DNA of 64,000 nucleotides from Muribaculaceae bacterium (GTDB lineage Bacteria; Pseudomonadota; Alphaproteobacteria; Rs-D84). Below, in pieces: positions 51,915 to 60,074 of the stretch; position 1 is the first letter of the stretch, and every line of letters begins with the position of its first letter. A model generated the notes under the pieces. It saw only the letters and a list, made by a program, of their open reading frames with translations, was not told the DNA's origin and did not search any database. The translations under genes were made by a program, and so were the position numbers. The DNA is taken from NCBI GenBank assembly GCA_023665245.1, contig JAMPEH010000006.1:30455-94454 (forward strand), read 5' to 3'.

Positions 51915-51952
51915 TCCTCTACGCCACGTAACATTCACATAACGACAAAATG

Positions 51953-51987
51953 TAGCCGCCACTCGGGGAGATCCTGGGTGGCGGCTA
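51953..51987 (+). terminator. terminator after the portal gene
   Basis: TAGCCGCCAC and GTGGCGGCTA pair around a 15-base loop, then TTCTTA. The next gene starts only 24 bases later, so partial read-through is likely. Confidence 0.7.
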
Positions 51988-52010
51988 TTCTTAAAGGAGG
52001 ATGATTCAGT

Positions 52011-52742
52011 ATGGTCATTGATGCTGAGGATTATGATATCCTGACACGATCAATGCGGGAATGTTACATTCCGGCAACAAAGTGGCTTAGATATGTGGAG
52101 AAGTTCGAGACAAATCGATACTACACATGCCACTACGGACCCGAGATTATTGAGCAGTACAAGGACCGATACGTCGTTCCGTACCCGTTCAAGGTTCCTA
52201 TCTGGGTAGGTTATGTGCAGGAGATGGGATATGCTGGCCGTAGCGATGCCGAGTTCAATGGTGACGATATGGCCAAATGTGTAACCAGAATCGATGGCCG
52301 CATTGAGCGATATCTGACAAATTCTGTACATGAGGATGTGATCGCCTATATTGATCGGAACTCCGATTATGGCGTTGTAATCCACAGCGTAAGCGGCAGA
52401 TATTACCCATTTCAGTACTCCGCAACACTGGGGTTTTCGTACACGGTTGGGTCGCTAACTGGACTTGCTGATGAGATGAAAACATTTTACGTGAATAACC
52501 GACCAACCAACTGGACGAAAAAGATCGATCAGATGAATAAGCTCATCGTGGATGGGCACGGGAAGTTCTACATGACGTATACCCCGGTATATCGATATCC
52601 GGATGGTGACGATTTCTTTAACCCCGGATATCACGGAGATGCTACAGAGTATTCACCGTTGAGTATATCGCAGGTCAAAGACACCAGAGATTACATGAAC
52701 GATATGTATGCTGAACACGCGAAATGCCTTGTAATCACATAA
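52011..52742 (+). CDS. hypothetical protein, 243 residues
   Basis: ATG after AAAGGAGGATG. Tyr/Asp-rich, beta-type sequence (YYPFQYSATLGFSYTVGSL, YMTYTPVYRYPDGDD). No family recognised; style resembles the Tyr-rich structural proteins elsewhere in the window. It lies downstream of the portal, perhaps a head-tail connector or fibre, but this is only position. Confidence 0.6.
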   Translation: MVIDAEDYDILTRSMRECYIPATKWLRYVEKFETNRYYTCHYGPEIIEQYKDRYVVPYPFKVPIWVGYVQEMGYAGRSDAEFNGDDMAKCVTRIDGRIERYLTNSVHEDVIAYIDRNSDYGVVIHSVSGRYYPFQYSATLGFSYTVGSLTGLADEMKTFYVNNRPTNWTKKIDQMNKLIVDGHGKFYMTYTPVYRYPDGDDFFNPGYHGDATEYSPLSISQVKDTRDYMNDMYAEHAKCLVIT

Positions 52743-52752
52743 TAAAAAGACT

Positions 52753-52776
52753 GCCGGAGGGGATATCCCCTCCGGC
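52753..52776. terminator. bidirectional terminator
   Basis: GCCGGAGGGG-ATAT-CCCCTCCGGC between convergent genes; an A-run before it gives a T-run on the minus strand. Confidence 0.88.
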
Positions 52777-52788
52777 GATTCTGTTGTC

Positions 52789-53256
52789 TTACTTGTAGGC
52801 GGTGCGGTTGGCATTGGCCGCGGTAAAGAACTCGTCGATCTTGGTCCGAGCATCCGCGATCGCATCCTCGGCGTCGTTGACTGCAGCACGCAGGGCGTCA
52901 CGCTCCTGAATCTCGGTGGCCATGTCGTAGGGAGCAGGCTGGCCGAGGATAGCGGCCTCGTAAGCCTTGATCACCTTGTAGTCGCCTTCGGTCAGTTTGG
53001 CCTTGGCCTCGGCGATGGCAGCCTCCTTCTCGCGGATGGTAGCGTAGAACACCTCGGGGGTATTCTCGTCAGGGGTGACATCGGTGATGACGTCGTCCAC
53101 CACGGTCAGGCTGCAGTAGCCATTGCAGGCGTCGAACTTCTCCTTGGCAGCGTCAGCCAGGGGAGCCCACCCGGGGATGGGGACGTCAACCACAGTAGTG
53201 TGGTGGGGATTGCCGGGCTCGCGTGCGAGCTCGACGTAAGTCTGCATCTCAGGCAT
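52789..53256 (-). CDS. hypothetical protein, 155 residues
   Basis: ATG after AAAGGAG. N-terminal half beta-like, then an Ala/Glu-rich helical hairpin (IREKEAAIAEAKAKLTEGDYKV and AVNDAEDAIADARTKIDEFF) like a small coiled-coil stalk. Codons strongly C/G-ending. No family recognised. Paired with the 151-residue gene upstream. A fibre or head decoration role would fit but is unproven. Confidence 0.6.
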   Translation of the reverse strand: MPEMQTYVELAREPGNPHHTTVVDVPIPGWAPLADAAKEKFDACNGYCSLTVVDDVITDVTPDENTPEVFYATIREKEAAIAEAKAKLTEGDYKVIKAYEAAILGQPAPYDMATEIQERDALRAAVNDAEDAIADARTKIDEFFTAANANRTAYK

Positions 53257-53283
53257 CGTCGGTTACTCCTTTCTTACGTTTTA

Positions 53284-53739
53284 TTACTCGGTGGCGGAAT
53301 CGCCAGCATCCTCAGCGTCGGGGCCGGGTTCGGTGCCTGTCTGATCGGTAACGGCAGGAGTGGCATTGATCGCCTTGATGTCCGCCACCCGGACGGTGGT
53401 AACCTCGGGCTTGCCGCCCTCGGTCTCAGCAGGGATCTCGATCACGATGGCGCGGATCTCGATGAGCTCATCGATGGTGCCGAAGTGGGCATCGCCCTCG
53501 GGATCGTGCCGATAGGTGGGGATACCGTCCCACACGGTGGTCTCGCCGCGGGCAACGATGCGGTTGCCGCCGATGAAGCCCTTCACAGTGGCAGTCTCGA
53601 TGGTCTTCTCGCGCCGGCCGTGCTGCAGGACCAGACCGGTCAGGGTGTCGCCAGCCTTCACGGTAACGGTGGTGTTCTCAGGATCGCCCTTCGTGCAGAT
53701 GGAAGCAGAGGGGACGAGCGCAGCAGTGCTGTAAGTCAT
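53284..53739 (-). CDS. hypothetical beta-rich protein, 151 residues
   Basis: ATG after AAAGGACTG. Begins with a beta-rich region (TVTVKAGDTLTGLVLQHGRR, VKGFIGGNRIVARGETTVW), and ends in an acidic Pro/Ala/Glu tail. Codon use is C/G-rich and the promoter is one of the best in the window, so it is probably abundant. Head decoration or structural surface protein is a fair guess; no family recognised. Confidence 0.6.
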   Translation of the reverse strand: MTYSTAALVPSASICTKGDPENTTVTVKAGDTLTGLVLQHGRREKTIETATVKGFIGGNRIVARGETTVWDGIPTYRHDPEGDAHFGTIDELIEIRAIVIEIPAETEGGKPEVTTVRVADIKAINATPAVTDQTGTEPGPDAEDAGDSATE

Positions 53740-53799
53740 AGTAGTCAGTCCTTTCTAAAAAATAAAGTAGGATGGAGATGATCACTCAACTTGGAGCGT

Positions 53800-53815
53800 C
53801 ATTATAACAATGTTC
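53800..53815 (-). promoter_or_regulatory. GAACA-N4-TATAATG promoter element
   Basis: Minus strand GAACA, TTGT, TATAATG, 61 bases before the ATG at 53739. Confidence 0.72.
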
Positions 53816-53833
53816 GGCGAAATGTATATGTAA

Positions 53834-53851
53834 GCCCCTTCCATGAGGGGC
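53834..53851 (-). terminator. hairpin after the recombinase gene
   Basis: GCCCCT and AGGGGC pair around a six-base loop, nine bases past the stop at 53860. Short, with a weak T-run (TTACATATAC). Confidence 0.5.
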
Positions 53852-53859
53852 GGTATTTG

Positions 53860-54927
53860 CTAATTGATGATAACAGTTTTGATCGCATTGGTGGTTGCTT
53901 TCTCAGCGTCGCGAATGGCTTGCCGTTGTTTCTGGGTGGTACCTTTTCTGCCGCGTTTGACTGTAGGCTCTTCGCCAGTGTCTTGTATCCCGAACTTCTC
54001 GCGAAAGTCCGCTTGACGTTTTTGCAGAATGATTCTGCGAATCTCTTCCTCGTCATCTTCCTCCACGTCCTCTTGTTCCTTCTGCTTCTTTTTAAGAGCT
54101 GCTTCGTGTTCAGGGTTATTGGTGTACGAGTTGTAGACCCCAATAGCCGCTTCACAGCGTTCCATGGAGAACTCGATCCCATCAGCGAACTCTTCATCTA
54201 CAATGAGGTCTCTGAGTTTGCTCGGGGACAGGTCACCATATCGCATATCGAGCTCTCGGATTCTCCGATAGAATGTTCTGGAGCACATGTTGTACTTATC
54301 CTTACAATACTTAAGGAGCTCCTTGGGCTTTACCTCACCAGTCTTCCATGAGATATAGATCTCCCAGAACTCAAACGGGATCTTTACTCTCGGTCTACCG
54401 GTCTTGATGGCTCCGCGTTTCCGTGCAGCTTCGATCCCTTCCTTCTGGCGCTTTAGCGTATTCTCACGCTCATTTTCAGCCACGAAAGATAGGACCTGGA
54501 GCATCATATCTGTGATAAACCGACTCAGCAGATCTGCCGGATCTCCACTTGTATTCAGGGTTGGCATATCGATAACGTGAATCCCACATCCGATATCCTG
54601 CGTGATCATCCTCCACTGATCAATGATATCGCTGTAGTTTCTTCCAAGCCGGTCGATTGACTTGATGACAATGATATCGCCCTTCCGCACCATGCGAATC
54701 AGTCTCTTATACGCAGGGCGGTTGAAGTTCTTGCCACTGACATGCTCCATGAAGATGTGTTTCTCATCTACACCATACTCGATCATGGCGTCATACTGCC
54801 GATCCGTATTCTGTTCTTTTGTGGACACTCGAACGTATCCATATACCTCTCCCCACTCGCTTTTAAGTTTGCCGGATTCATCTTTGGTTAAACCATGCAT
54901 CCCGCATGTGATATTGCTCATGTCCAT
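53860..54927 (-). CDS. serine recombinase (resolvase/invertase type)
   Basis: 355 residues from the ATG (MDMSNITCG) seven bases after AAAGGAG; other ATGs nearby abut the site. VYGYVRVSTKEQNTDRQ (nucleophile S35) and VIKSIDRLGRNYSDI (R93, R96) are the catalytic motifs of the resolvase/invertase family. A long helix and QKEGIEAARKRGAIKTGRPR follow, then a C-terminal extension of about 150 residues, more than in small resolvases but less than in large integrases. It ends with basic helices (KRGRKGTTQKQRQ). Role could be dimer resolution, DNA inversion (for example fibre switching) or integration. No att site or inverted repeat was seen. Confidence 0.88.
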   Translation of the reverse strand: MDMSNITCGMHGLTKDESGKLKSEWGEVYGYVRVSTKEQNTDRQYDAMIEYGVDEKHIFMEHVSGKNFNRPAYKRLIRMVRKGDIIVIKSIDRLGRNYSDIIDQWRMITQDIGCGIHVIDMPTLNTSGDPADLLSRFITDMMLQVLSFVAENERENTLKRQKEGIEAARKRGAIKTGRPRVKIPFEFWEIYISWKTGEVKPKELLKYCKDKYNMCSRTFYRRIRELDMRYGDLSPSKLRDLIVDEEFADGIEFSMERCEAAIGVYNSYTNNPEHEAALKKKQKEQEDVEEDDEEEIRRIILQKRQADFREKFGIQDTGEEPTVKRGRKGTTQKQRQAIRDAEKATTNAIKTVIIN

Positions 54928-54955
54928 GTGCATACTCCTTTCTGCAAAGTGAAAT

Positions 54956-54990
54956 GATAACACCCCGGGGAGTCTCCCCGGGGTGTTATC
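54956..54990 (-). terminator. strong terminator
   Basis: GATAACACCCCGGGG-AGTCT-CCCCGGGGTGTTATC: 15 perfect pairs between the 55038 gene and the recombinase. Confidence 0.85.
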
Positions 54991-55037
54991 ATGTATCTCA
55001 ATTAACCTAACTGCCTGTAATACAGAGTGGGTCGGCT

Positions 55038-55505
55038 TTAGTCGTCATCGACCACCGGCCGAGTGATGAGCTGGGAGAGAGTATCCCGCTCGAACTTACG
55101 GAACGCAGTAACTGCCTTTGTGACGTTCCCGTCAAGATGCTGGTCTCTCATGCCTTCGGCGAGTACAGTTACGATCTTACTAAGCTCGTGTATGTACTCG
55201 CCGTTGACTTTCTGCTGATGCGAGAGTTCCCGCAAATCCTTTAATGTGTTCTCGTCGGCCTTCTTGAGTTCTCCGACTTGCTTTTCCAGGCCGTCGATCC
55301 GCTCGTCGACCTTGTCAAGTTTTCCGCTCAAAGCCTCAAGTTTCTCGTTGAGCTCCTTCTCGCGATCTTCCTGGGCCTTCTTCTCGGCTTCCTTCTTCAG
55401 CTCTTCAACCTTCTTGTTTTTCTCGCCACGAACGGTTATCCAAGCTACGAAGACCGTGCAAAGAGAAGGCAAGGCAATCCCCACAAAACTGAGGAGCGTA
55501 TCCAT
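55038..55505 (-). CDS. one-helix coiled-coil membrane protein (holin-like)
   Basis: 155 residues; ATG after AAAGGGGATG. One membrane helix at the N-terminus (TLLSFVGIALPSLCTVFVAW), followed by a long charged coiled coil (about residues 30-90: KKVEELKKEAEKKAQEDREK, LEALSGKLDKVDERIDGLEK). This layout is like XhlA and related holin-associated proteins. It has its own promoter. The endolysin is 6 kb away, so the holin role is inference; a membrane tether is an alternative. Confidence 0.55.
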   Translation of the reverse strand: MDTLLSFVGIALPSLCTVFVAWITVRGEKNKKVEELKKEAEKKAQEDREKELNEKLEALSGKLDKVDERIDGLEKQVGELKKADENTLKDLRELSHQQKVNGEYIHELSKIVTVLAEGMRDQHLDGNVTKAVTAFRKFERDTLSQLITRPVVDDD

Positions 55506-55542
55506 AGCGCGATCATCCCCTTTCTGCACATACAGGCGCTAA

Positions 55543-55557
55543 GTTATATTCCTGTTA
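55543..55557 (-). promoter_or_regulatory. AACA-N4-TATAAC promoter element
   Basis: Minus strand TAACA, GGAA, TATAAC, 38 bases before the ATG at 55505. Confidence 0.6.
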
Positions 55558-55581
55558 GTGCAGACGGGGATATAGGGGCTA

Positions 55582-56055
55582 TTAGAGGAACTGAGGGCGG
55601 AATCTGACCTGGGTTGCCTTGCTGGTCAGCTTGAGCTTCTTCATTGCCAGGTGTACAGCATACTGCAGACTGCCTTCGTCGACGAACAGCTCGGGCTCGG
55701 TGTCCAGTTTCTTCGGGGCCATCCACGTCAGCGGATTTTTGCCGGGCTGGGAGATGATCTTATCCTTCTCAACGACAGCCGCATAGAAGTAGATGAAGGT
55801 CCGCTCACCGCGATGCGCCCCAATGCTATCCTCGGGAAGGTCGATGGTGCAGATATGCACCAGGTCATTCGACCCGAATTCTGCACCGGTTTCGGTGGCG
55901 ATTGCCAGCGCCCCTCCATAATTCGGATAGCGCCCCTCTGGAATAGGGCCGCTAATTCCATCGAACTTCCCACTGTCGGGGCCGACGGCTACCATCTGGG
56001 TTAGGATCTCGCTTCCGTCAGGGGTGAACATAAGACAGGTAACGTATTTTCCCAT
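55582..56055 (-). CDS. degenerate Nudix-like protein
   Basis: 157 residues; ATG after AAGGAG. GPIPEGRYPNYGGALAIATE followed by TGAEFG (36-61) has the spacing of a Nudix box (Gx5Ex7REUxEExGU), but the REU part reads AIA and only one of the paired Glu remains. FIYFYAAVVEKD later fits the fold. Nucleotide diphosphate hydrolysis is therefore doubtful; it could bind a nucleotide. It is co-directional with UU-type small genes and the radical-SAM gene. Confidence 0.5.
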   Translation of the reverse strand: MGKYVTCLMFTPDGSEILTQMVAVGPDSGKFDGISGPIPEGRYPNYGGALAIATETGAEFGSNDLVHICTIDLPEDSIGAHRGERTFIYFYAAVVEKDKIISQPGKNPLTWMAPKKLDTEPELFVDEGSLQYAVHLAMKKLKLTSKATQVRFRPQFL

Positions 56056-56068
56056 AACAATTTTCTCC

Positions 56069-56260
56069 TTATTTCAATTTGCAATATTCACAGAGCGTCG
56101 AGAGCTCTTCTTTGGTGATCTTGCCGTCCTCATAAGCTCGTACGATCAGTTCGGTATCGAGCATGGTGTAGCCGTACATACCACGAACTTTGGAATAGAG
56201 CTTGCCGGCATCGGATGACATCTGAGTGTCAATCTCATTGAGAATATCGTTAATGCTCAC
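56069..56260 (-). CDS. small hypothetical protein, 63 residues
   Basis: GTG (MSINDILNEID) after GGAGG. Helical, contains LIVRAYEDGKITKEELSTLC, an EF-hand-like or short helical hairpin. Gap to the next gene is 13 bases. No family recognised. Confidence 0.55.
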   Translation of the reverse strand: MSINDILNEIDTQMSSDAGKLYSKVRGMYGYTMLDTELIVRAYEDGKITKEELSTLCEYCKLK

Positions 56261-56271
56261 ACTGTATCCTC

Positions 56272-56949
56272 CTAATCATCCAGTATCGAAGTAAAGGATC
56301 TCGGCATGTCAGATCGGAAGTCCTCTTTGTTAACGATATCTTCAAGGCTATCCTTCATGGCGACCGGGATTCCGTACTCATCAGCCTGCTTTACGATGTT
56401 CATGATCCACTTCCGTTCCGGTACGACCTTGTCTTTGGCAGGGCCAGTCTCAGCTCCGATTACGATCCAGTCAATCTTTTCAAGATTCAGTTTCCCGAGA
56501 TCCTCGAATATCGGCTCGATGCACAACCAGTAATGCTTCGCCGGGGTGTTCCATGTCATGATGTCGATCCGCTCCACATCGTCTATGGTAGTCAGAGTGG
56601 TACCCATCCACACGTTGTCGTCCTCGATCTTGTACCAGCACCGTCCCGGCCGCTTCGTAAGCAGCAAGAAGATATGCTGAGGATTGTCATGGAACGCTTT
56701 GAAGATTTTCGGACGCCAATCGGGTTTCCATCCAGAGAGATCACTCATAGACGTTGCCAGATAGATGTGGGGCTTCTGACCGTAGAGTTGGTGTAGCCGG
56801 TATTCTTTGAACTCCGGCTCGCTGAACTTGGGTATCAGCTTGTATCGCTTATTGAAGCGTCGGGCATAACAGTAGCTGCAGCCAATATCACACCCGACAA
56901 CAGGGTTGATGGTGCGAATCCCATTCAACCCGTTTCGCAATTTACTCAC
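56272..56949 (-). CDS. radical-SAM protein of the phage Gp37/Gp68 (DUF5131) type
   Basis: 225 residues from a GTG nine bases after GGAGG. NPVVGCDIGCSYCYARRF (C20, C24, C27) is the CxxxCxxC iron-sulphur motif of radical SAM enzymes. HIFLLLTKRP and VWMGTTLTT, WLCIEPIFEDLG and IVIGAETGP follow as in the Gp37/Gp68 family found in many phages. The family is thought to modify nucleic acid or protein, but its substrate is not known to me. In an operon with the 222-residue and Nudix-like genes. Confidence 0.82.
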   Translation of the reverse strand: MSKLRNGLNGIRTINPVVGCDIGCSYCYARRFNKRYKLIPKFSEPEFKEYRLHQLYGQKPHIYLATSMSDLSGWKPDWRPKIFKAFHDNPQHIFLLLTKRPGRCWYKIEDDNVWMGTTLTTIDDVERIDIMTWNTPAKHYWLCIEPIFEDLGKLNLEKIDWIVIGAETGPAKDKVVPERKWIMNIVKQADEYGIPVAMKDSLEDIVNKEDFRSDMPRSFTSILDD

Positions 56950-56962
56950 ATGTGTCTACCTC

Positions 56963-57631
56963 CTAATCTGCAATAACGACACCGGTTTTCACGCATTGGT
57001 TATTGAACCACGGAATAAGGGACCCGGTATCCTTATAGTAATACTGATCCCGCTCTCTTGCCTGATACGGTGCCACTCTGATGCAGCTCCGATCAAAATA
57101 TGGCACCACCATAACCTGGGAAGGCTGTACCGGGTGAGGGACACTGATCAGGTGTCGGACTACCTGATCTTCACTGAAGGTTTCGGTGTTGATCAGGTAT
57201 ACCATGTTGCGGGGGAAGATCTCCATGAGAGTAAGACCGCGCTGCGGAGCATACAGTCTGAGATAGATGCCGAATCCGATGGGCAGCTTAGTCAGATCAC
57301 TCAGAGGTGCTCTCAGGTAGATGTGACCGACGTCAACGTTGCCGACTTCCTCATTGGAGCTGATAATGTCGTCCTCGTTTACGAAGTTCAAATTCACCTT
57401 GAACTCGTCATCGGCGATAAACCGGTTGTAGCACTGAGTGAAAGTCTGTTGGGCTTTCCGATATTCAATGAGGCCGACATTGCTGGTGTCATCGATGATA
57501 CGTTCGAGGTCGGCGCAGAGTTTGGTTGCTCCCGTGATAACATCCACACTGCGGTCCATGACAGGAACCGCACAGGACTTGTCGTTGGTTTCAGCATAGT
57601 ACCCGCGCACCACATCGATGTTGAGTTCCAT
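56963..57631 (-). CDS. hypothetical protein, 222 residues
   Basis: ATG after AAGGAGG. Globular alpha/beta with FGIYLRLYAPQRGLTLMEIF and PRNMVYLINTE; no known motif. It follows a terminator, so it depends on read-through or an unseen promoter. Operon partner of the radical-SAM gene (13-base gap). Confidence 0.6.
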   Translation of the reverse strand: MELNIDVVRGYYAETNDKSCAVPVMDRSVDVITGATKLCADLERIIDDTSNVGLIEYRKAQQTFTQCYNRFIADDEFKVNLNFVNEDDIISSNEEVGNVDVGHIYLRAPLSDLTKLPIGFGIYLRLYAPQRGLTLMEIFPRNMVYLINTETFSEDQVVRHLISVPHPVQPSQVMVVPYFDRSCIRVAPYQARERDQYYYKDTGSLIPWFNNQCVKTGVVIAD

Positions 57632-57652
57632 TGTACATCCTCCTTGTTAAAA

Positions 57653-57678
57653 GAACGGGGAGGAGAATCTCCCCGTTC
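57653..57678 (-). terminator. rho-independent terminator after the polyphosphate kinase unit
   Basis: GAACGGGGAG and CTCCCCGTTC pair; on the minus strand TTTTAAC follows. Ends the unit of the 188-residue, polyphosphate kinase and 136-residue genes. Confidence 0.85.
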
Positions 57679-57692
57679 GGTTGGATAGGGAT

Positions 57693-58103
57693 TTATCCGT
57701 TGAGATGTGTCATCCCACACGGGGTGATACTGACTCCGTCAATGCCACGGCAGAGCGGCTCACGCACATTGATGGTTGTGGTTGCTTTGCCGACGTTCTC
57801 GACGTAGTACTCGATCGCAACCTCGCACATCCATCCTTCATCTTTGTGCTCATACGAGCTGATCTTGACCTCCATGACATCGGATCCCTGGGGCAACTGG
57901 CGGAGAGCCATGATGAGACCCTCCGCGCTGACCAGCTGACCTTTGAACTTCGCAGTGAGCTTCCCGCTGAGGGATGCGTCGATCGCTGTCTTGTTGGTGA
58001 AAGGACTGGCGATAATGCCCCGGTCACACGTACCTATGGGAGAGCTCGGTCCTTCCAGAACGGCATCGGCGACCATGGAATCACCACATAATTCCTGACT
58101 CAT
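57693..58103 (-). CDS. hypothetical protein, 136 residues, in the polyphosphate kinase unit
   Basis: ATG after AGGAGG, 12 bases past the polyphosphate kinase stop. Beta-rich (LTAKFKGQLVSAEGLIMALR, VMEVKISSYEHKDEGWMCEV). No family recognised. Being last in this three-gene unit it may work with the kinase, but no motif supports that. Confidence 0.6.
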   Translation of the reverse strand: MSQELCGDSMVADAVLEGPSSPIGTCDRGIIASPFTNKTAIDASLSGKLTAKFKGQLVSAEGLIMALRQLPQGSDVMEVKISSYEHKDEGWMCEVAIEYYVENVGKATTTINVREPLCRGIDGVSITPCGMTHLNG

Positions 58104-58115
58104 TTCTATTACCTC

Positions 58116-60074
58116 CTACATAGTATTGGCCATCTTCTTGGCCTCTTTGATAAACGCCTCTTGAGCGCAAATCACTTTCTTTCCCTTCTTGGGGTTGGGG
58201 TCCTCATAGGTGCACTTCGGCCCAATCTCTCTGCGGTCCACATTGTCATTCAGATAGGTCTCGATGTGGCTCAAGAGCCTCTGCTTCGGACCGTTCGCTT
58301 CAACCAGGAGCATCAGCTCATTGCGCCGACTCAGGTTCCGAGTCATCATGTCGGACGAACCGATATAGACCCGACAGTCCTTGTTGGCGCCAAAGACGCA
58401 GATCCTGGAATGCTCCAAGAACCGCCCAACCACAGAGTAGATCTTGATGTTCTTCTGAGGCTGGATGATGCATGACGACCGGATGATCAAGATCACCTTC
58501 ACTCCGGCTTTGGCGGCTTCCACCAGACGTCTGGCCACTCCTTCATCGGTGAGACCATTACACTTGATGATAATCTGTGCACTCTTGTCGTTCTTAGCAC
58601 GCTTGATCTGTCGATTGATTTCATCGATGATGGTGCTCTTCAGATTATAGGGTGCGTAGATGATCTTGCGGGACTTGAAGTCACCCTGGTCTGATGTCAG
58701 CAGGTTGAAGAACTGTGTCAGGTCGGCACCAACCTCCTGGTCTGCGGTGAAGTAGCTGTAATCGGTATACAGCTTGCTATTTGTCTCCGAATAGTTACCC
58801 GTACCCACATGACTGTAGATTCTCAGGCCCTTCTTCTCTTTCCGAGTGACCAGACAGACTTTTGCGTGGGTCTTGATCTCCGGTTTCGTATAGATGATCC
58901 GGATGCCACCTTCCCGAAGAATCGACGAGAGTTGCATGTTGTGCTTCTCATCGAACCGGGCTTTCAGTTCCACCAAGACAGTGACCAGTTTTCCATTGTC
59001 AGCAGCCCTGAGCAGAGCATCAATGATCCGGCTTCTGTTCGCCACGCGATAAAGACTGATCCGGATGCTCGTCACATCCGGATCCACTGCAGCGGCCTCA
59101 AGGAACCGAACCATCGACCCATCATAGCTTTCATAGGGATGGAAGCACAGTCTGTCGTTGCGCTTGATATAGTCGAAGATGTCTTCCGTCGGGAAGGTGT
59201 CGTAGGGCTCGAACTTTCTCGGCTTGTCGTTCTCCTTATAGATACTGCTGGGGATCTTCTTCAGGTCGGACAGCCGAATCAACTCGGTCGCAAAGATGAT
59301 GGTGTTGGGATCCATGTTGATCATCTTCCGGATGGCCTTGATGCAACCCTTATCGGACGAAGCGATCTCGAGCTGGGTGACCCAGGATTTCTCTCGTTCG
59401 TGCAGGGTTTCCTTGATCAGTTCGTATGGATCAATATACCGCCCGGGCTGAATGAAGATCTCGGCAGATCTGAGGATGGAGAATGGAACCACGTTGACGA
59501 TCTTGCGACCACGGACCACAGACTTCACGTTGGCTTTAACCAGGTCCTCGATCGCGATGACACCATGCTTTCCAGGAATTGGAATGAACCGGCCGAGGTT
59601 GTTTGGAATCTCGATATAGCCGATGGACTCGACATCATCCCGTTCCGTGACGACCAGGAGGTACATACCTTCACGGATGTTCGCCTGCCTGGTCTTGTCG
59701 ACGGTGATCGGAAGCAGGGCCGGAAACACGTTCTGCTTGAAATACTTCTCCGACCACTTGAGATCGTCTTTGCTCAGATCTTTGACTCGTCGGATGATTC
59801 TGAACTCTTTGTTGAACTTACGGAACCGATCCATCAGGGTCTTGTAGTGTTTGCTAACATCCTCGACGATATCGTCGAGAACATTTTCGGGGAATTCCTC
59901 GATGGCCGCCGGATAGCGAACCTGGAGGAATTCCGCCAAGTTGGAATGGGATATCCCGTGAAACATCACGCGTTCTCCCAGGGTATTGCGTTTCCTGGCA
60001 GCCTCGTCGGATACCCGAAGGTTGAAGCTGATCCAGGACTTGTCACGGTTAACTAACGCGGGGGTGTCGCTCAT
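58116..60074 (-). CDS. ppk1: polyphosphate kinase 1
   Basis: 652 residues, close to E. coli Ppk (688). NRDKSWISFNLRV begins the N domain; SNLAEFLQVR follows. The catalytic PLD-like region has LYRVANRSRIIDALLRAADN, VELKARFDEKHNM, PEIKTHAKVCLVTR (His403, the phosphorylated His equal to E. coli H435), SHVGTGNYSETNSKLYTDYS, VVGRFLEHSRICVFG (His555, equal to H592) and GSSDMMTRNLSRRNE. All expected motifs are intact, so it should make inorganic polyphosphate from ATP or run in reverse. Start ATG overlaps the upstream stop (TAAATG), so it is coupled to the 188-residue gene. I know of no common phage family that carries this enzyme. Confidence 0.96.
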   Translation of the reverse strand: MSDTPALVNRDKSWISFNLRVSDEAARKRNTLGERVMFHGISHSNLAEFLQVRYPAAIEEFPENVLDDIVEDVSKHYKTLMDRFRKFNKEFRIIRRVKDLSKDDLKWSEKYFKQNVFPALLPITVDKTRQANIREGMYLLVVTERDDVESIGYIEIPNNLGRFIPIPGKHGVIAIEDLVKANVKSVVRGRKIVNVVPFSILRSAEIFIQPGRYIDPYELIKETLHEREKSWVTQLEIASSDKGCIKAIRKMINMDPNTIIFATELIRLSDLKKIPSSIYKENDKPRKFEPYDTFPTEDIFDYIKRNDRLCFHPYESYDGSMVRFLEAAAVDPDVTSIRISLYRVANRSRIIDALLRAADNGKLVTVLVELKARFDEKHNMQLSSILREGGIRIIYTKPEIKTHAKVCLVTRKEKKGLRIYSHVGTGNYSETNSKLYTDYSYFTADQEVGADLTQFFNLLTSDQGDFKSRKIIYAPYNLKSTIIDEINRQIKRAKNDKSAQIIIKCNGLTDEGVARRLVEAAKAGVKVILIIRSSCIIQPQKNIKIYSVVGRFLEHSRICVFGANKDCRVYIGSSDMMTRNLSRRNELMLLVEANGPKQRLLSHIETYLNDNVDRREIGPKCTYEDPNPKKGKKVICAQEAFIKEAKKMANTM

